Assembly: GCA_963795775.1 (NCBI GenBank)
Contig: CAWCJL010000004.1
Coordinates: 310,001 to 374,000 of the forward strand
Length of the DNA stretch: 64,000 nucleotides
Origin: CAWCJL01 sp963795775
GTDB taxonomy: Bacteria; Acidobacteriota; Terriglobia; Terriglobales; Acidobacteriaceae
Direction: 5' to 3'
Shown here: piece by piece, positions 56,018 to 64,000 of the stretch
Numbering within the stretch: the stretch's first letter is position 1
How the letters are laid out: each line of letters starts with the position of its first letter
The notes under the pieces: generated by a model
Told to the model about the DNA's origin: nothing
The model's input: the letters and a program-made list of their open reading frames with translations, nothing else
Database searches by the model: none
Program-made: the position numbers and the translations under genes

Positions 56018-56560
56018 ATGAGCATTCGCACCCTTCACAGCCGCGAAATCTATCGCAACAAGTGGCTGCGCCTGCGCGAAGACCAGATCGAGCGCAACAA
56101 CGGCGCCCACGGCATTTACAGCGTGGTAGACAAGCAGGATTGCGCCGTCATCCTCCCCATCGACGGCGAACATATCTACCTGGTGGAGCAGTTTCGCTAC
56201 ACCATCCAGCAGCGCTGCCTGGAGCTGCCCCAGGGCGGCTGGGAAATGGACAATGTAGACCCCGAGGCGCTAGCGCGCGGCGAACTGCGCGAAGAAACCG
56301 GGCTCACCGCCGGCCGGTTCACGTACCTCGGCTCCATGTACATCGCCTACGGCTTCGCCAATCAAAAACAGCATGTCTTCCTGGCCGAAGACCTGCGTCA
56401 GGGCAATCACGACCGCGATGACGAGGAACACGATCTCACCGTGACCCGCATGCCCATCGCCGAGTTTGAACAGCTCATCCTGGAGAGCAGGATTCCGGAC
56501 GTGTGCACCCTGGCCGCCTGGGGCCTGTACAAGACATGGCTGGGCCGGGCGCAGCGTTGA
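56018..56560 (+). CDS. NUDIX hydrolase (ADP-ribose pyrophosphatase-like)
   Basis: 180 residues from ATG 56018; an in-frame GTG six codons earlier is possible. The nudix box region is LELPQGGWEMDNVDPEALA then RGELREETGL (about 68-96): the catalytic E-x-x-E-E pair is kept, while the usual Arg before Glu is Gly and one upstream Glu is Val, a pattern I recall in a subgroup of ADP-ribose-type enzymes. It cleaves nucleoside diphosphates linked to another group. Likely co-transcribed with the permease. Confidence 0.85.
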   Translation: MSIRTLHSREIYRNKWLRLREDQIERNNGAHGIYSVVDKQDCAVILPIDGEHIYLVEQFRYTIQQRCLELPQGGWEMDNVDPEALARGELREETGLTAGRFTYLGSMYIAYGFANQKQHVFLAEDLRQGNHDRDDEEHDLTVTRMPIAEFEQLILESRIPDVCTLAAWGLYKTWLGRAQR

Positions 56561-56588
56561 CCTCTTCCCCGCGTGAGACGTGGGCGCA

Positions 56589-57224
56589 TTACCGCGGCAG
56601 GCGCGGCCAGAAGAACGGAACGCCGCTGGCCACGTACTCGCGGTAGTCCTGGCCGTAGCGATCGAGCAGACGATGCTCTTCGAGCTTCGATCCGATGAGC
56701 GCGTACGCGAGTGTGGCTAGGCCCACGCTGAGCCGCACGGCGCTCATGCGCGCGGAGGCAAAGACCACAACCACGGTGGCGAAATTGAGCGGGTGACGCG
56801 TGAATCGGTAAGGGCCGCCTAATGCCAGCCCTCTCGCGATGCTCGGCGGCACGCCTTGCGGCGGCGGCAACGTAGGGGCTTCCGCTGCGCTACGTAGGCC
56901 AGCAGCTCCGGCAGGCCGGAAAACGGGCCGATGCCCACCTGCTCCACCGCAAGCAGAATCGTGCCGAGCGCGGACGCCCGCAGTATCTCGATGGGCACGC
57001 GGGCGGCGCCGTGCAGGTCGTAGAAAGTTTTGTCCGGCAGCCGCCGAATGCGCGTTGCCAGCACCGCCGTGGTGAGCGCGGCCGCCCCGTTGTATGCAAA
57101 TCGGTAGAACCCGTCCCGCTTGCGTCTCCCCGATCCAGCGCGCCACCAGCCGCTTGCTGGTTTCTGTGGCCAGCGCGCTGTGCAGCACGGCGAAGCCGGC
57201 CATGTAACCCAGCGTCTTCGCCAT
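56589..57224 (-). CDS. Isoprenylcysteine methyltransferase/NnrU-like membrane protein (two apparent frameshifts)
   Basis: 211 residues from ATG 57224 if an extra base near 57121-57124 and a missing base near 56880-56883 are corrected; the two cancel, so the total length is unchanged. Start MAKTLGYMAGFAVLHSAL and KRLVARWIGET are in one frame; KRDGFYRFAYNGAAALTTAVL and the LPDKTFYDLHGAARVP part are in a second; the ending is back in the first, with the diagnostic GPYRFTRHPLN and EEHRLLDRYGQDYREY motifs. The family uses S-adenosylmethionine in the membrane; the substrate is unknown. It follows cca by 79 bases. Confidence 0.7.
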   Translation of the reverse strand: MAKTLGYMAGFAVLHSALATETSKRLVARWIGETQAGRVLPICIQRGGRAHHGGAGNAHSAAAGQNFLRPARRRPRAHRDTAGVRARHDSACGGAGGHRPVFRPAGAAGLRSAAEAPTLPPPQGVPPSIARGLALGGPYRFTRHPLNFATVVVVFASARMSAVRLSVGLATLAYALIGSKLEEHRLLDRYGQDYREYVASGVPFFWPRLPR

Positions 57225-57303
57225 GCTGGTGAGCACGACGCGTGCTCCAGGCGGGTTTTGCTGTTCCGGCTCCCTGCGGGGCAAGCCGGGCTGTTCCGTC
57301 GCT

Positions 57304-58692
57304 CTAGTCTGCATTCCCAAAGTCCTCCGCAATCAGCTTCAATCCCTCTTCGCGCGTGTGAATCGCGCCTTCCAGTTGCGCATCCTCGGCTGCTTCCAGC
57401 ATCTGCTTGAAGCGCGGTCCGGGGCGATAGCCGGCGGCGATCAGGTCGCGTCCGGTAACCAGCAGCGACGGCCGGACCTCCTCTGCCGGCGCAGATTCAT
57501 AGCGCTCCTTGGCATACCTGTAGAGATCCAGTAATCCGTGGCTCGAGGTGCAGTCCAAGTGATGAAGCGCAAGGTGCTCTTCAAAATGCGGCAGGCGAAA
57601 GAAGCGCTTCAGCGTCGACTCCTTCATCTTCTTCACGTCGCCGAAGCGCATGTGGTTTTCGATAAGCAGCAGAATCTGCCGTGTCTCTTCGCTTGAGAAT
57701 CGTAACCGCTTCAGTATCGCTTCTGCGATGCGCACACCGATCTCCACGTGGCCGTTGAAGCGGATACGGTCCGGCGCCCGCACAAAGGTCGCCGGCTTGC
57801 CGATGTCGTGCAGCAGCGCGCCCCAGGCCAGCGTCGCCGACGCGCCGGCGGGCAGCTTTTCCAGCAGCATCAGCGTATGCACCCACACATCGCCCTCCGG
57901 GTGATACTCCGGCGGCTGCTCCACCCCTTGCAGCGCCACCACCTCCGGCAGCACTTGGGCAAGCAGGCCGGTGGCGTTCAACAGCTCAAACGCACGCCGG
58001 GCGGCGCCTTCGGTCAGCATGCGCGTCAGCTCGTCGCGCACGCGCTCACGGCTCACCTCGCGAATCTTCGGCGCGAGCGCGCGTATGGCCGCTTCCGTAC
58101 GCGGTTCAATCGCAAATCCAAAGCGCGCGGCGAACCGGACGGCCCGCAGCATGCGCAGCTTGTCTTCCTCGAAGCGCTGCAGCGGGTCACCGATGGCGCG
58201 CACCTGCCTGCGTTCCAGGTCCTCACGCCCGCCCACGAAATCCAGCACCGCCTTCGCGGGCTCGCCGGTCTGCTCCAGCACCACGGGATCGAGCAGCATG
58301 CCGTTGATGGTGAAGTCTCGGCGCTCGACGTCTTCCTCCGGGCTCTCGGAGAAGCGAACGGCGTCCGGATGCCTGCCGTCGCTGTAAGCGCCGTCGGATC
58401 GAAACGTCGCCACTTCGGTTACGATCTCGCGACCATCCCGGCCTTCGCTGCACACCAGCACGACGCCAAAGTGCGCGCCCACGGCGAAGGTCCGGGGAAA
58501 GAGCGCCAATACCACCTCCGGATGCGCGCTGGTGGCCACGTCGTAATCCAGCGGCTCGCAGCCCAGCAGCAGGTCACGCACGCATCCGCCGGCAAAAAAC
58601 GCCGCATGCCCTTTTGCCCGCAACTGCTCCACAATCCGGATTGCTGCCCGCCGGGCCTCGGCTTCCGCCATCCTCATCTCCTCCGCTTGCAT
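57304..58692 (-). CDS. cca: CCA tRNA nucleotidyltransferase (poly A polymerase family) with HD domain
   Basis: 462 residues. Class II nucleotidyltransferase head: FFAGGCVRDLLLG (about 32-44) and the two-Asp motif PLDYDVATSAH (about 47-57); RRDFTINGMLLDP near 124 and a neck region with RMLRAVRFAARFGF. The C-terminal HD domain shows LLHDIGKPATF near 290 and an IENHMRFGD segment. Adds CCA ends to tRNA, possibly with phosphohydrolase activity from HD. It starts 18 bases from tsaD on the opposite strand. Confidence 0.9.
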   Translation of the reverse strand: MQAEEMRMAEAEARRAAIRIVEQLRAKGHAAFFAGGCVRDLLLGCEPLDYDVATSAHPEVVLALFPRTFAVGAHFGVVLVCSEGRDGREIVTEVATFRSDGAYSDGRHPDAVRFSESPEEDVERRDFTINGMLLDPVVLEQTGEPAKAVLDFVGGREDLERRQVRAIGDPLQRFEEDKLRMLRAVRFAARFGFAIEPRTEAAIRALAPKIREVSRERVRDELTRMLTEGAARRAFELLNATGLLAQVLPEVVALQGVEQPPEYHPEGDVWVHTLMLLEKLPAGASATLAWGALLHDIGKPATFVRAPDRIRFNGHVEIGVRIAEAILKRLRFSSEETRQILLLIENHMRFGDVKKMKESTLKRFFRLPHFEEHLALHHLDCTSSHGLLDLYRYAKERYESAPAEEVRPSLLVTGRDLIAAGYRPGPRFKQMLEAAEDAQLEGAIHTREEGLKLIAEDFGNAD

Positions 58693-58710
58693 CCACTGAA
58701 TCGCACTAGT

Positions 58711-59900
58711 ATGAGAGATGTGAACAGGGGCTCAAATGCGTCCTCGCGCGGTCTGATTTTGGGCCTGGAAAGCTCGTGTGATGAAACCGCAGCCGCGGTG
58801 GTGGAGCGAGGGCGGCACCAGCTATCCAACATCGTAGCGTCCCAGGTCGCCACGCACGCACCCTACGGAGGCGTAGTCCCGGAGCTCGCCTCCCGCGAGC
58901 ACCTCCGCAACATCGTCCCGGTGGTCCGCGCCGCGCTGCGTGAGGCCAACGTCACGTTCGCTGACCTGGACGCCATCGCCGTCACGGAAGGACCGGGGCT
59001 CGCCGGATCGCTCCTGGTCGGCATCTCCTTTGCCAAGGCGCTGGCCTTCGCGCTCGGCAAGCCATTGATCGCAGTCAATCATCTCGAAGGCCACATTCAC
59101 GCGGTGTTGCTGGAGCAGGCGGAGCTGGCCCGCCGTGGCGGCGATTCCCGAAGAAGAACTGCGCGCACGCCGCTATCTCGCACTGGTCGTCTCCGGCGGC
59201 CATACCCATCTGTACCTGGCCTGCCAGGACGAGGGAGGATGGCAGTACGAAAATGTGGGCCGCACGCTGGACGATGCCGCGGGCGAAGCTTTCGACAAGG
59301 TGGCCAAGCTGCTGGGCCTCGGCTACCCGGGCGGCCCCTGGATCGACACGCTCGCCGCCCATGGCGACCCCCGCGCCGTTCCCTTTTCCTTTGCGCAGAT
59401 CAAGGCCAAGGCCCACCGCCCCGGCCAGCACGCTGCTGAACCGCGTTACCTCTTCTCCTTCAGCGGCATCAAGACAGCCGTCCTCCGTTATGTGGAGACG
59501 CATGCCATGCAGCCCTCAATTGCGCGGCGCCGTACCGCGCTGGGAACGGACGCGAAGCCCAGCCGATGCGCTCGCCCTGTGCGACCAGGAAACGCTGAAC
59601 CTGATCGCCTCCTTTCAGCGCGCCGTCATCGAAGATCTGAAGCGCAAGACTTTTGCCGCCGCCGAACACTACGGCGCCGAGATGGTGCTGGTCTCCGGCG
59701 GCGTCGCGGCCAACCGCGAACTCCGCGTGCGCTTTGCCGCCGAAGCCGCCGCGCACTCCCTCCCCATCGCGTTTCCTTCCGTGGCGCTCTCGACGGACAA
59801 TGCCGCCATGATTGCCGCTGCCGCCTGGCCCAAACTCCAGGGCGGCCAGATCGCGCCCCCGGACCTTTCCGCCGCGCCATCCCTGGCGCTTGGCCGCTAA
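58711..59900 (+). CDS. tsaD: TsaD, tRNA t6A threonylcarbamoyltransferase (two apparent frameshifts)
   Basis: 395 residues if two extra bases are removed, near 59137-59138 (GG) and 59558-59560 (CCC). Frame 1 gives ILGLESSCDETAAAVV, PEGVVPELASREH-like PYGGVVPELASREH (with metal His region) and NHLEGHIHAVLL; frame 2 gives YLALVVSGGHTHLY, AFDKVAKLLGLGYPGG and FSFSGIKTAVLRY; frame 3 gives LVSGGVAANRELR and STDNAAMIAAAAW. Each block is a classic TsaD motif in the right order. Essential in most bacteria: makes t6A at position 37 with TsaB and TsaE. It has its start 18 bases from cca, divergent, and cysS follows after 83 bases. Confidence 0.9.
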
Positions 59901-59983
59901 GCCGGCTCCCGTGTAGGCATCCCCATTCAGCAGACCGCCAAACGCGGACAGGGCCGCATCCCTATAATCCTGAAAGACGCCGG

Positions 59984-61459
59984 ATGACCCCTCACCTCTA
60001 TAACACCCTCACGAACTCCGTTGAACCACTTGTGCCTGCAGCCGATACGCTCACCTTGTATGCCTGCGGTCCCACCGTTTACGACTACGGCCACATCGGC
60101 AACTTCCGCACTTTCGTCCACGTAGACGTGCTGCGGCGCTTCCTGGAACAGCAGGGCGTGCCCGTGCGCCACGTCATGAATGTGACGGATGTAGACGACA
60201 AGATCATTCGCAATGCCGCCTCAGCCGGCCTGCCGATCGCGGCCTACACGCCGCGCTACGAAGAAGCCTTCTTTGAAGATCTCGACGCGCTGGGCTGCGA
60301 GCCCCCCACCGTGGTGCCGCATGCCACCGAGAACATCCCGGAGATGGTCACGCTCATCGAGCAGCTTGCAGCCCAGGGCCTCGCATACAAGACGGAAGAT
60401 GGCTCCTGGTATTTCCGCATCGCCGGCTTCCCGGAGTACGGCAAGCTTTCCAAGAAAGACCTCAGCGGAAATACCGCCGGGGCGCGCGTCGATGTGGACG
60501 AATACGAGAAGGACTCCGCCAGCGACTTCGCTCTTTGGAAGGCCGCCAAACCCGGCGAGCACACATGGGAGACGCCGATCGGCTCCGGCCGTCCCGGATG
60601 GCACATTGAATGCTCCGCCATGGCCATGAAGTACCTGGGGAATACGCTCGACCTTCATGCCGGGGGCGAAGACCTGATGTTTCCGCACCACGAGAACGAG
60701 ATTGCGCAGTCGGAGTCGGCCACGCATCAGCCGTTTGTGCGGCACTGGATGCATGTGCGGTTTCTGCTGGTCGAGGGCAAGAAGATGTCCAAGTCCGAGG
60801 GAAACTTCTTTACCCTGCGCGACCTGCTGCTCAAGGGCTACAAGGCTTCCGCCATCCGCTTCCTGCTGCTCTCCGTTCCCTACCGGCACCAGCTCAACTT
60901 CACCTTCGACGGCCTGGCCGAATCCACTTCGGCAGTGGAGCGGTTGCGCACCTTTCACCAGCGCGTCCGGGACGAGAACTGGCCCGCAGGAGAAAACATT
61001 GCGCTCCAGGCGGCGGCACGCGACGCGGAGCGTGCCTTCACCGCCGCGCTGGCCAATGATCTGAACACCGCCGAAGCGCGGGCGGCCATCTTCGAGATGG
61101 TACGCGCCGCCAACACCGCCGCGGATAAAGGTGAGCTCTTTGCCGGCGATGCGCCTGTGCTCCTGGGGGTACTGGCCACCTTTGATCGGATCTTCAATGT
61201 AATCGAGAATCGGGACGCAGCGATTACCCGCCATGCCATCGAGTGGGCCGAGCGCGAAGGCCGCCTCGAGACTGCCTCACCCGAGCTGCGCGCCGGCTAC
61301 TCCCTCACAGATGAGGCAATCGCCGCGCTGGTGGAAGAGCGGAACGCCGCCCGCCGCGCCCGGGACTTCGCCCGCGCAGACGCCATCCGCAACGACCTGG
61401 CCGCCAAGGGCATTCTGCTCGAAGACAGCAAAGAGGGCGTGCGCTGGAAGAGGAAATAG
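59984..61459 (+). CDS. cysS: Cysteinyl-tRNA synthetase
   Basis: 491 residues from ATG 59984. Class I signatures: ACGPTVYDYGHIGNFRTFV (27-45, with zinc ligand Cys28 and the HIGN form of HIGH), the zinc site WHIECSAM near 206 and HHENEIAQSE near 231, and KMSKSEGN near 266-273. The DALR-type C-terminal domain follows. Charges tRNA-Cys. A longer in-frame upstream reading only runs through the frameshifted tsaD and is not part of the gene. Confidence 0.96.
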   Translation: MTPHLYNTLTNSVEPLVPAADTLTLYACGPTVYDYGHIGNFRTFVHVDVLRRFLEQQGVPVRHVMNVTDVDDKIIRNAASAGLPIAAYTPRYEEAFFEDLDALGCEPPTVVPHATENIPEMVTLIEQLAAQGLAYKTEDGSWYFRIAGFPEYGKLSKKDLSGNTAGARVDVDEYEKDSASDFALWKAAKPGEHTWETPIGSGRPGWHIECSAMAMKYLGNTLDLHAGGEDLMFPHHENEIAQSESATHQPFVRHWMHVRFLLVEGKKMSKSEGNFFTLRDLLLKGYKASAIRFLLLSVPYRHQLNFTFDGLAESTSAVERLRTFHQRVRDENWPAGENIALQAAARDAERAFTAALANDLNTAEARAAIFEMVRAANTAADKGELFAGDAPVLLGVLATFDRIFNVIENRDAAITRHAIEWAEREGRLETASPELRAGYSLTDEAIAALVEERNAARRARDFARADAIRNDLAAKGILLEDSKEGVRWKRK

Positions 61460-61495
61460 GCAGAAGTCCAAGTCGTGCAACCAACGAGGCCGGCC

Positions 61496-62332
61496 CTACT
61501 TGCGGAACGGCGTGCCGTAGATCTGCTCGATTTGTGTCTCCATGGTCGCGTAGCACTCACAGGCACCCGCTTCCAGACCCGCCGCGTCTTTCACCTTCAG
61601 CCGCCCGTAGTCGTAGCCGATCAGACCGGCCTTCTTGAGCATATTGGCGGCAATCGAAACGCTCGGCCGGTGCACCCCGAGCATATAGGCCAGAAACTCA
61701 TGCCGGACCGGAAACTGGTCCCCCGGGACGCGGTTGTGGACCATCTTCAGCCATCGGCAGAGGCGTTGCTCGACGCGGTGAATGCGGTTGCATGCCGCCG
61801 TTACGGTAGTGAGTGACAGGTACGCGTGCACGTAATCGGCCAACAGGCCGTTCAGCGGAGTGTCACGGTTGACGACCTCCGCGATGAAGTCGTCGCTGCG
61901 CATTCGCAAAGCCTGGCCCGGCACCTGTACAAAGGTCCGCGTCGTGGTCGCGCGCTGTCGTAGCCAAACCTGCACGCCGATAAAGCCGTCAATCCCGATA
62001 ATGCCTGTCTCGACCGTGGACCCATCGCTCATGGCATGCACAATGGAGGCGACGACATCTTGCGGAAAATAGACATAACGGATAGGCTCGCCCGGCTCGA
62101 TCAGGATCTGGCGCAAGCTCAGCGTGACCGGCTCCAGGAAAGCCTCGAGACGCCGTCTTTCCTCCGCCGGAATAGCCGCCAGTAGCAGGTTCACGCGTTT
62201 TGCCCTGGGCGCTTCCAGTGAGACGGGTTCGCCCGTGCCCACCATCTGCGTCGGCAAGTCGTGAACCATCCGTGCTAAAGCGCTTGATCTACGGTCAGTG
62301 TAGGGAATGGGATGGCTCTCAGTCTGTCGCAT
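61496..62332 (-). CDS. Crp/Fnr-family transcriptional regulator
   Basis: 278 residues, with later Met starts possible (for example at 62269). A cyclic-nucleotide-binding-like sensor domain (about 55-175) contains GEPIRYVYFPQDVVASIVHAM and GIIGIDGFIGVQVWL, followed by a helix-turn-helix (HEFLAYMLGVHRPSVSIAANMLKK about 217-240). There is no cysteine cluster typical of Fnr, so no Fe-S oxygen sensor. This sub-type, with sequence like MSDGSTVETGIIG, is common in Acidobacteriota and its ligand is unknown. Targets are not evident; the aminotransferase locus is divergent. Confidence 0.85.
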   Translation of the reverse strand: MRQTESHPIPYTDRRSSALARMVHDLPTQMVGTGEPVSLEAPRAKRVNLLLAAIPAEERRRLEAFLEPVTLSLRQILIEPGEPIRYVYFPQDVVASIVHAMSDGSTVETGIIGIDGFIGVQVWLRQRATTTRTFVQVPGQALRMRSDDFIAEVVNRDTPLNGLLADYVHAYLSLTTVTAACNRIHRVEQRLCRWLKMVHNRVPGDQFPVRHEFLAYMLGVHRPSVSIAANMLKKAGLIGYDYGRLKVKDAAGLEAGACECYATMETQIEQIYGTPFRK

Positions 62333-62787
62333 ATCTTACAGAGTTGAAGCAGCAGGACGGATTAACCGTGCCGCTGTCCAGCGCGTAAGGGCGGCTGATC
62401 TCTCCTGAAGCTACAAAGGTGAATAGGAGAGTAGATCAGAAGGAAGTCCGCGTCACCAAGAATCTATTACCAACGCTGCCTTTCGCAGGTTTGTGGCGCG
62501 TGCTATCCTCGCGCCATGGGCACCCACGCAGACACCCTCGGCATCGCGCCCCTGCGCCGGCTTTCCCCGCGGTTGCTGCGGCTCAGCGCGCCGCGCCGGC
62601 ACTTCCGGGTGCTGCCCACCCGGACCCGGCCCAACCTCTTCAGCGGAGATTAAGCGGCAGCCTGCTCGCCCTGCCTTTGCCGCCGCCCTGCCGCGGTATT
62701 GCTGCCGCTATTCCGCAGGCCCGTCTCAGGCCCGCTTCTCTCTCGCGCACCGCGCGCCTTTGCTTCAGAAAAGTGGAGTTCACCTCT
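62333..62787. promoter_or_regulatory. Divergent intergenic region before aminotransferase gene
   Basis: 455 bp between the Crp/Fnr-type gene and the rightward aminotransferase. A TATCCT box at about 62503-62508 could be a -10 for a rightward transcript with a leader of nearly 280 bases. The second half is GC-rich and contains only one short frame. I see no convincing riboswitch or terminator pair. Confidence 0.35.
62516..62653 (+). CDS. Short Arg-rich reading frame in aminotransferase leader (doubtful)
   Basis: 45 codons, ATG 62516 to TAA. The product is basic (many Arg, Leu, Pro), begins MGTHADTLGIAPLRR and ends NLFSGD. No family recognised and no ribosome-binding site of note upstream. It could be a leader peptide acting on the downstream gene, or chance in GC-rich sequence. 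I include it only because the long leader is unexplained. Confidence 0.2.
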   Translation: MGTHADTLGIAPLRRLSPRLLRLSAPRRHFRVLPTRTRPNLFSGD

Positions 62788-64000
62788 ATGTCTCAGAACG
62801 GCACCATCTCTCAGCTCGACATCGCCAGCCCCGATCAGAAATCTTCACTGATGGAACAGTACGGCCCTCGTCTGCACGGCCCGCTCCCCGGGCCCAAAGC
62901 CCGCAGCATTGTTGAAGCCGATGACCGCTACATGTCACCCTCTTACACCCGTTCCTACCCGCTGGTAGCCAAGCGCGGCCGCGGCGTGCGCGTGGAAGAT
63001 GTGGACGGAAACGAGTTCCTGGATTTTGCCGCCGGTATCGCGGTCACCTCCACCGGGCACTGCCACCCGGAGGTCGTTCAGGCGATCCAGAAGCAGGCCG
63101 GTGAGCTGATCCACATGTCCGGCACGGACTTCTACTACGAAGGCCTGGTCACGCTGGCCGAGCGGCTGTCCGCCGTCGCGCCCATGCCCGGTCCGCATCG
63201 CTTCTACTACGGCAACTCCGGCGCGGAAGCCGTCGAGTGCGCGCTGAAGCTGGCCCGCTACCACACCGGCCGGCAGAACGTGATTGCCTTCTTCGGCGCT
63301 TTCCATGGACGCACCATGGGCGCGCTTTCGCTCACCGCTTCCAAACCCCAGCAGCGCCGCCGCTTTGCCCCGCTGGTGCCCGGCGTCACTCACGTCCGCT
63401 ACCCGTATGCCTACCGCGGCTGCGAAGGCGGACCGCAGGACACGGAACGCTTTGCCCTGGGCTGCGCGCGCTATATCGAAGACAAGCTCTTCAAGACCAC
63501 GCTGCCTCCGGAAGAGGTGGCCGCGATCTTTGTCGAGCCCATCCAGGGTGAAGGCGGCTACGTGGTCGCGCCCGATATCTTCATGAAGGAACTGCGCCGT
63601 ATCTGCGACAAGCACGGCATCCTGCTGGTCGTGGATGAAGTGCAGTCCGGCGCCGGGCGTACCGGCAAGTGGTGGGCGGTCCAACACTCCGGTGTGGAGC
63701 CCGACATGGTCTGCATGGCGAAGGGCATCGCCTCCGGCATGCCGCTTGGCATCTGCATGACGCGCGCGGACCTGATGGACTGGAAGCCGGGCTCGCACGC
63801 CTCCACCTTCGGCGGCAACCCCGTGGCCATCGCCGCCGCGCTGGCCACCATGGATATCCTCGAGCGCGAAGGCATCGCCAACGCCGCCCGTGTGGGGCAG
63901 GAAATGCTCGACCGGCTGTGCCAATGGCCGTCGCATCACCCCATCGTGGGCGATGTGCGCGGGCGCGGTCTCATGATCGGCATCGAAATCGTGAAGGACC
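62788..64000 (+). CDS. Class III PLP aminotransferase, 4-aminobutyrate-type (3' end outside window)
   Basis: Open from ATG 62788 to the window edge, 404 codons of about 450 expected. GGAG lies about ten bases before the start. Class III marks: RGRGVRVEDVDGNEFLDFAAG (about 63-83), YYGNSGAEAVECALKLAR (about 138-155), FHGRTMGALSLT, FVEPIQGEGGY, LLVVDEVQSGAGRTGKWW and MAKGIASGMPLG, whose Lys binds pyridoxal phosphate. It moves an omega-amino group from 4-aminobutyrate or a similar diamine acid to a keto acid. Exact substrate is not certain from sequence. Confidence 0.87.
   Translation, partial: MSQNGTISQLDIASPDQKSSLMEQYGPRLHGPLPGPKARSIVEADDRYMSPSYTRSYPLVAKRGRGVRVEDVDGNEFLDFAAGIAVTSTGHCHPEVVQAIQKQAGELIHMSGTDFYYEGLVTLAERLSAVAPMPGPHRFYYGNSGAEAVECALKLARYHTGRQNVIAFFGAFHGRTMGALSLTASKPQQRRRFAPLVPGVTHVRYPYAYRGCEGGPQDTERFALGCARYIEDKLFKTTLPPEEVAAIFVEPIQGEGGYVVAPDIFMKELRRICDKHGILLVVDEVQSGAGRTGKWWAVQHSGVEPDMVCMAKGIASGMPLGICMTRADLMDWKPGSHASTFGGNPVAIAAALATMDILEREGIANAARVGQEMLDRLCQWPSHHPIVGDVRGRGLMIGIEIVKD

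Noticed and set aside
54032..56173. 713-codon leftward open frame across the permease
   Set aside because: Antisense to a clear membrane permease; composition is Gly/Asp/Arg-rich with no family features, as expected from high GC codon bias.
57748..58710. Long in-frame extension upstream of tsaD
   Set aside because: It is antisense to cca; the TsaD family sequence begins only at about 58711.
60221..61234. 337-codon leftward open frame
   Set aside because: Antisense shadow of cysS; no domain signature.
62935..63939. 334-codon leftward open frame
   Set aside because: Antisense to the class III aminotransferase, whose motifs are unmistakable.
1..64000. CRISPR arrays, tRNA or rRNA genes, insertion sequences, phage genes
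   Set aside because: No regularly spaced repeats, no tRNA T-loop/acceptor pattern outside coding genes, and no transposase, integrase or phage structural gene beyond the T6SS set.

Overview
The window looks like a chromosomal segment of a soil Acidobacteriota (Terriglobia/Acidobacteriaceae type). The evidence is high GC, two very large TonB-dependent-receptor-like proteins with an N-terminal carboxypeptidase-regulatory-like domain (a hallmark of that group), many glycan-degrading enzymes and a type VI secretion locus. I found no tRNA, rRNA, CRISPR array, transposase or integrase.

Layout. 1-18.8 kb is a type VI secretion system (T6SS). A leftward operon runs tssB-tssC-hcp-tagJ-tssA-tssE-tssF (tssF leaves the left edge). 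Across a 343-bp divergent promoter region, a rightward set holds two tssK paralogues, tssL and tssM, then a DUF3626-like protein and a haem-binding membrane sensor. A leftward gene between the two tssK copies encodes a proline-rich, tail-anchored protein with eight copies of a short G-[DE]-F-T-x-x-F-like motif. A convergent Ser/Thr kinase closes the locus. No vgrG, clpV, tssJ or fha gene is in view. 19-31.5 kb is a glycan-use region: two TonB-dependent-like receptors, a secreted parallel beta-helix protein, CutC, a GH29 fucosidase and a DeoR-type repressor. 31.6-39 kb carries the Lhr helicase, a tiny Cys-rich protein and a secreted M1 aminopeptidase. 39-53 kb, all leftward, has a Tat-exported glycoamylase-fold protein, a GH15 glucoamylase, then tkt-rpiB-HAD-gnd-zwf-pgl-glk (a near complete pentose phosphate route) with copC-copD at the tail. 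53-64 kb contains Fe/Mn superoxide dismutase, an APC-type permease, a NUDIX hydrolase, an isoprenylcysteine-methyltransferase-like protein, cca, tsaD, cysS, a Crp/Fnr regulator and a class III aminotransferase cut by the right edge.

How it fits together: secreted and periplasmic hydrolases and outer-membrane receptors free and import sugars. Glucose released by glucoamylase would be phosphorylated by Glk and oxidised through Zwf-Pgl-Gnd, with RpiB and Tkt recycling pentoses. The T6SS genes form a contractile machine with kinase and redox-sensor genes next to it.

A strong quality signal: seven genes (the motif-repeat gene, lhr, glk, zwf, tkt, the methyltransferase-like gene and tsaD) are broken by nine single-base indels. 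For every one, undoing the indels restores one frame of the expected family length. Because most of these are core genes, sequence or assembly errors are more likely than real decay; the case in the T6SS motif-repeat gene deserves separate checking.
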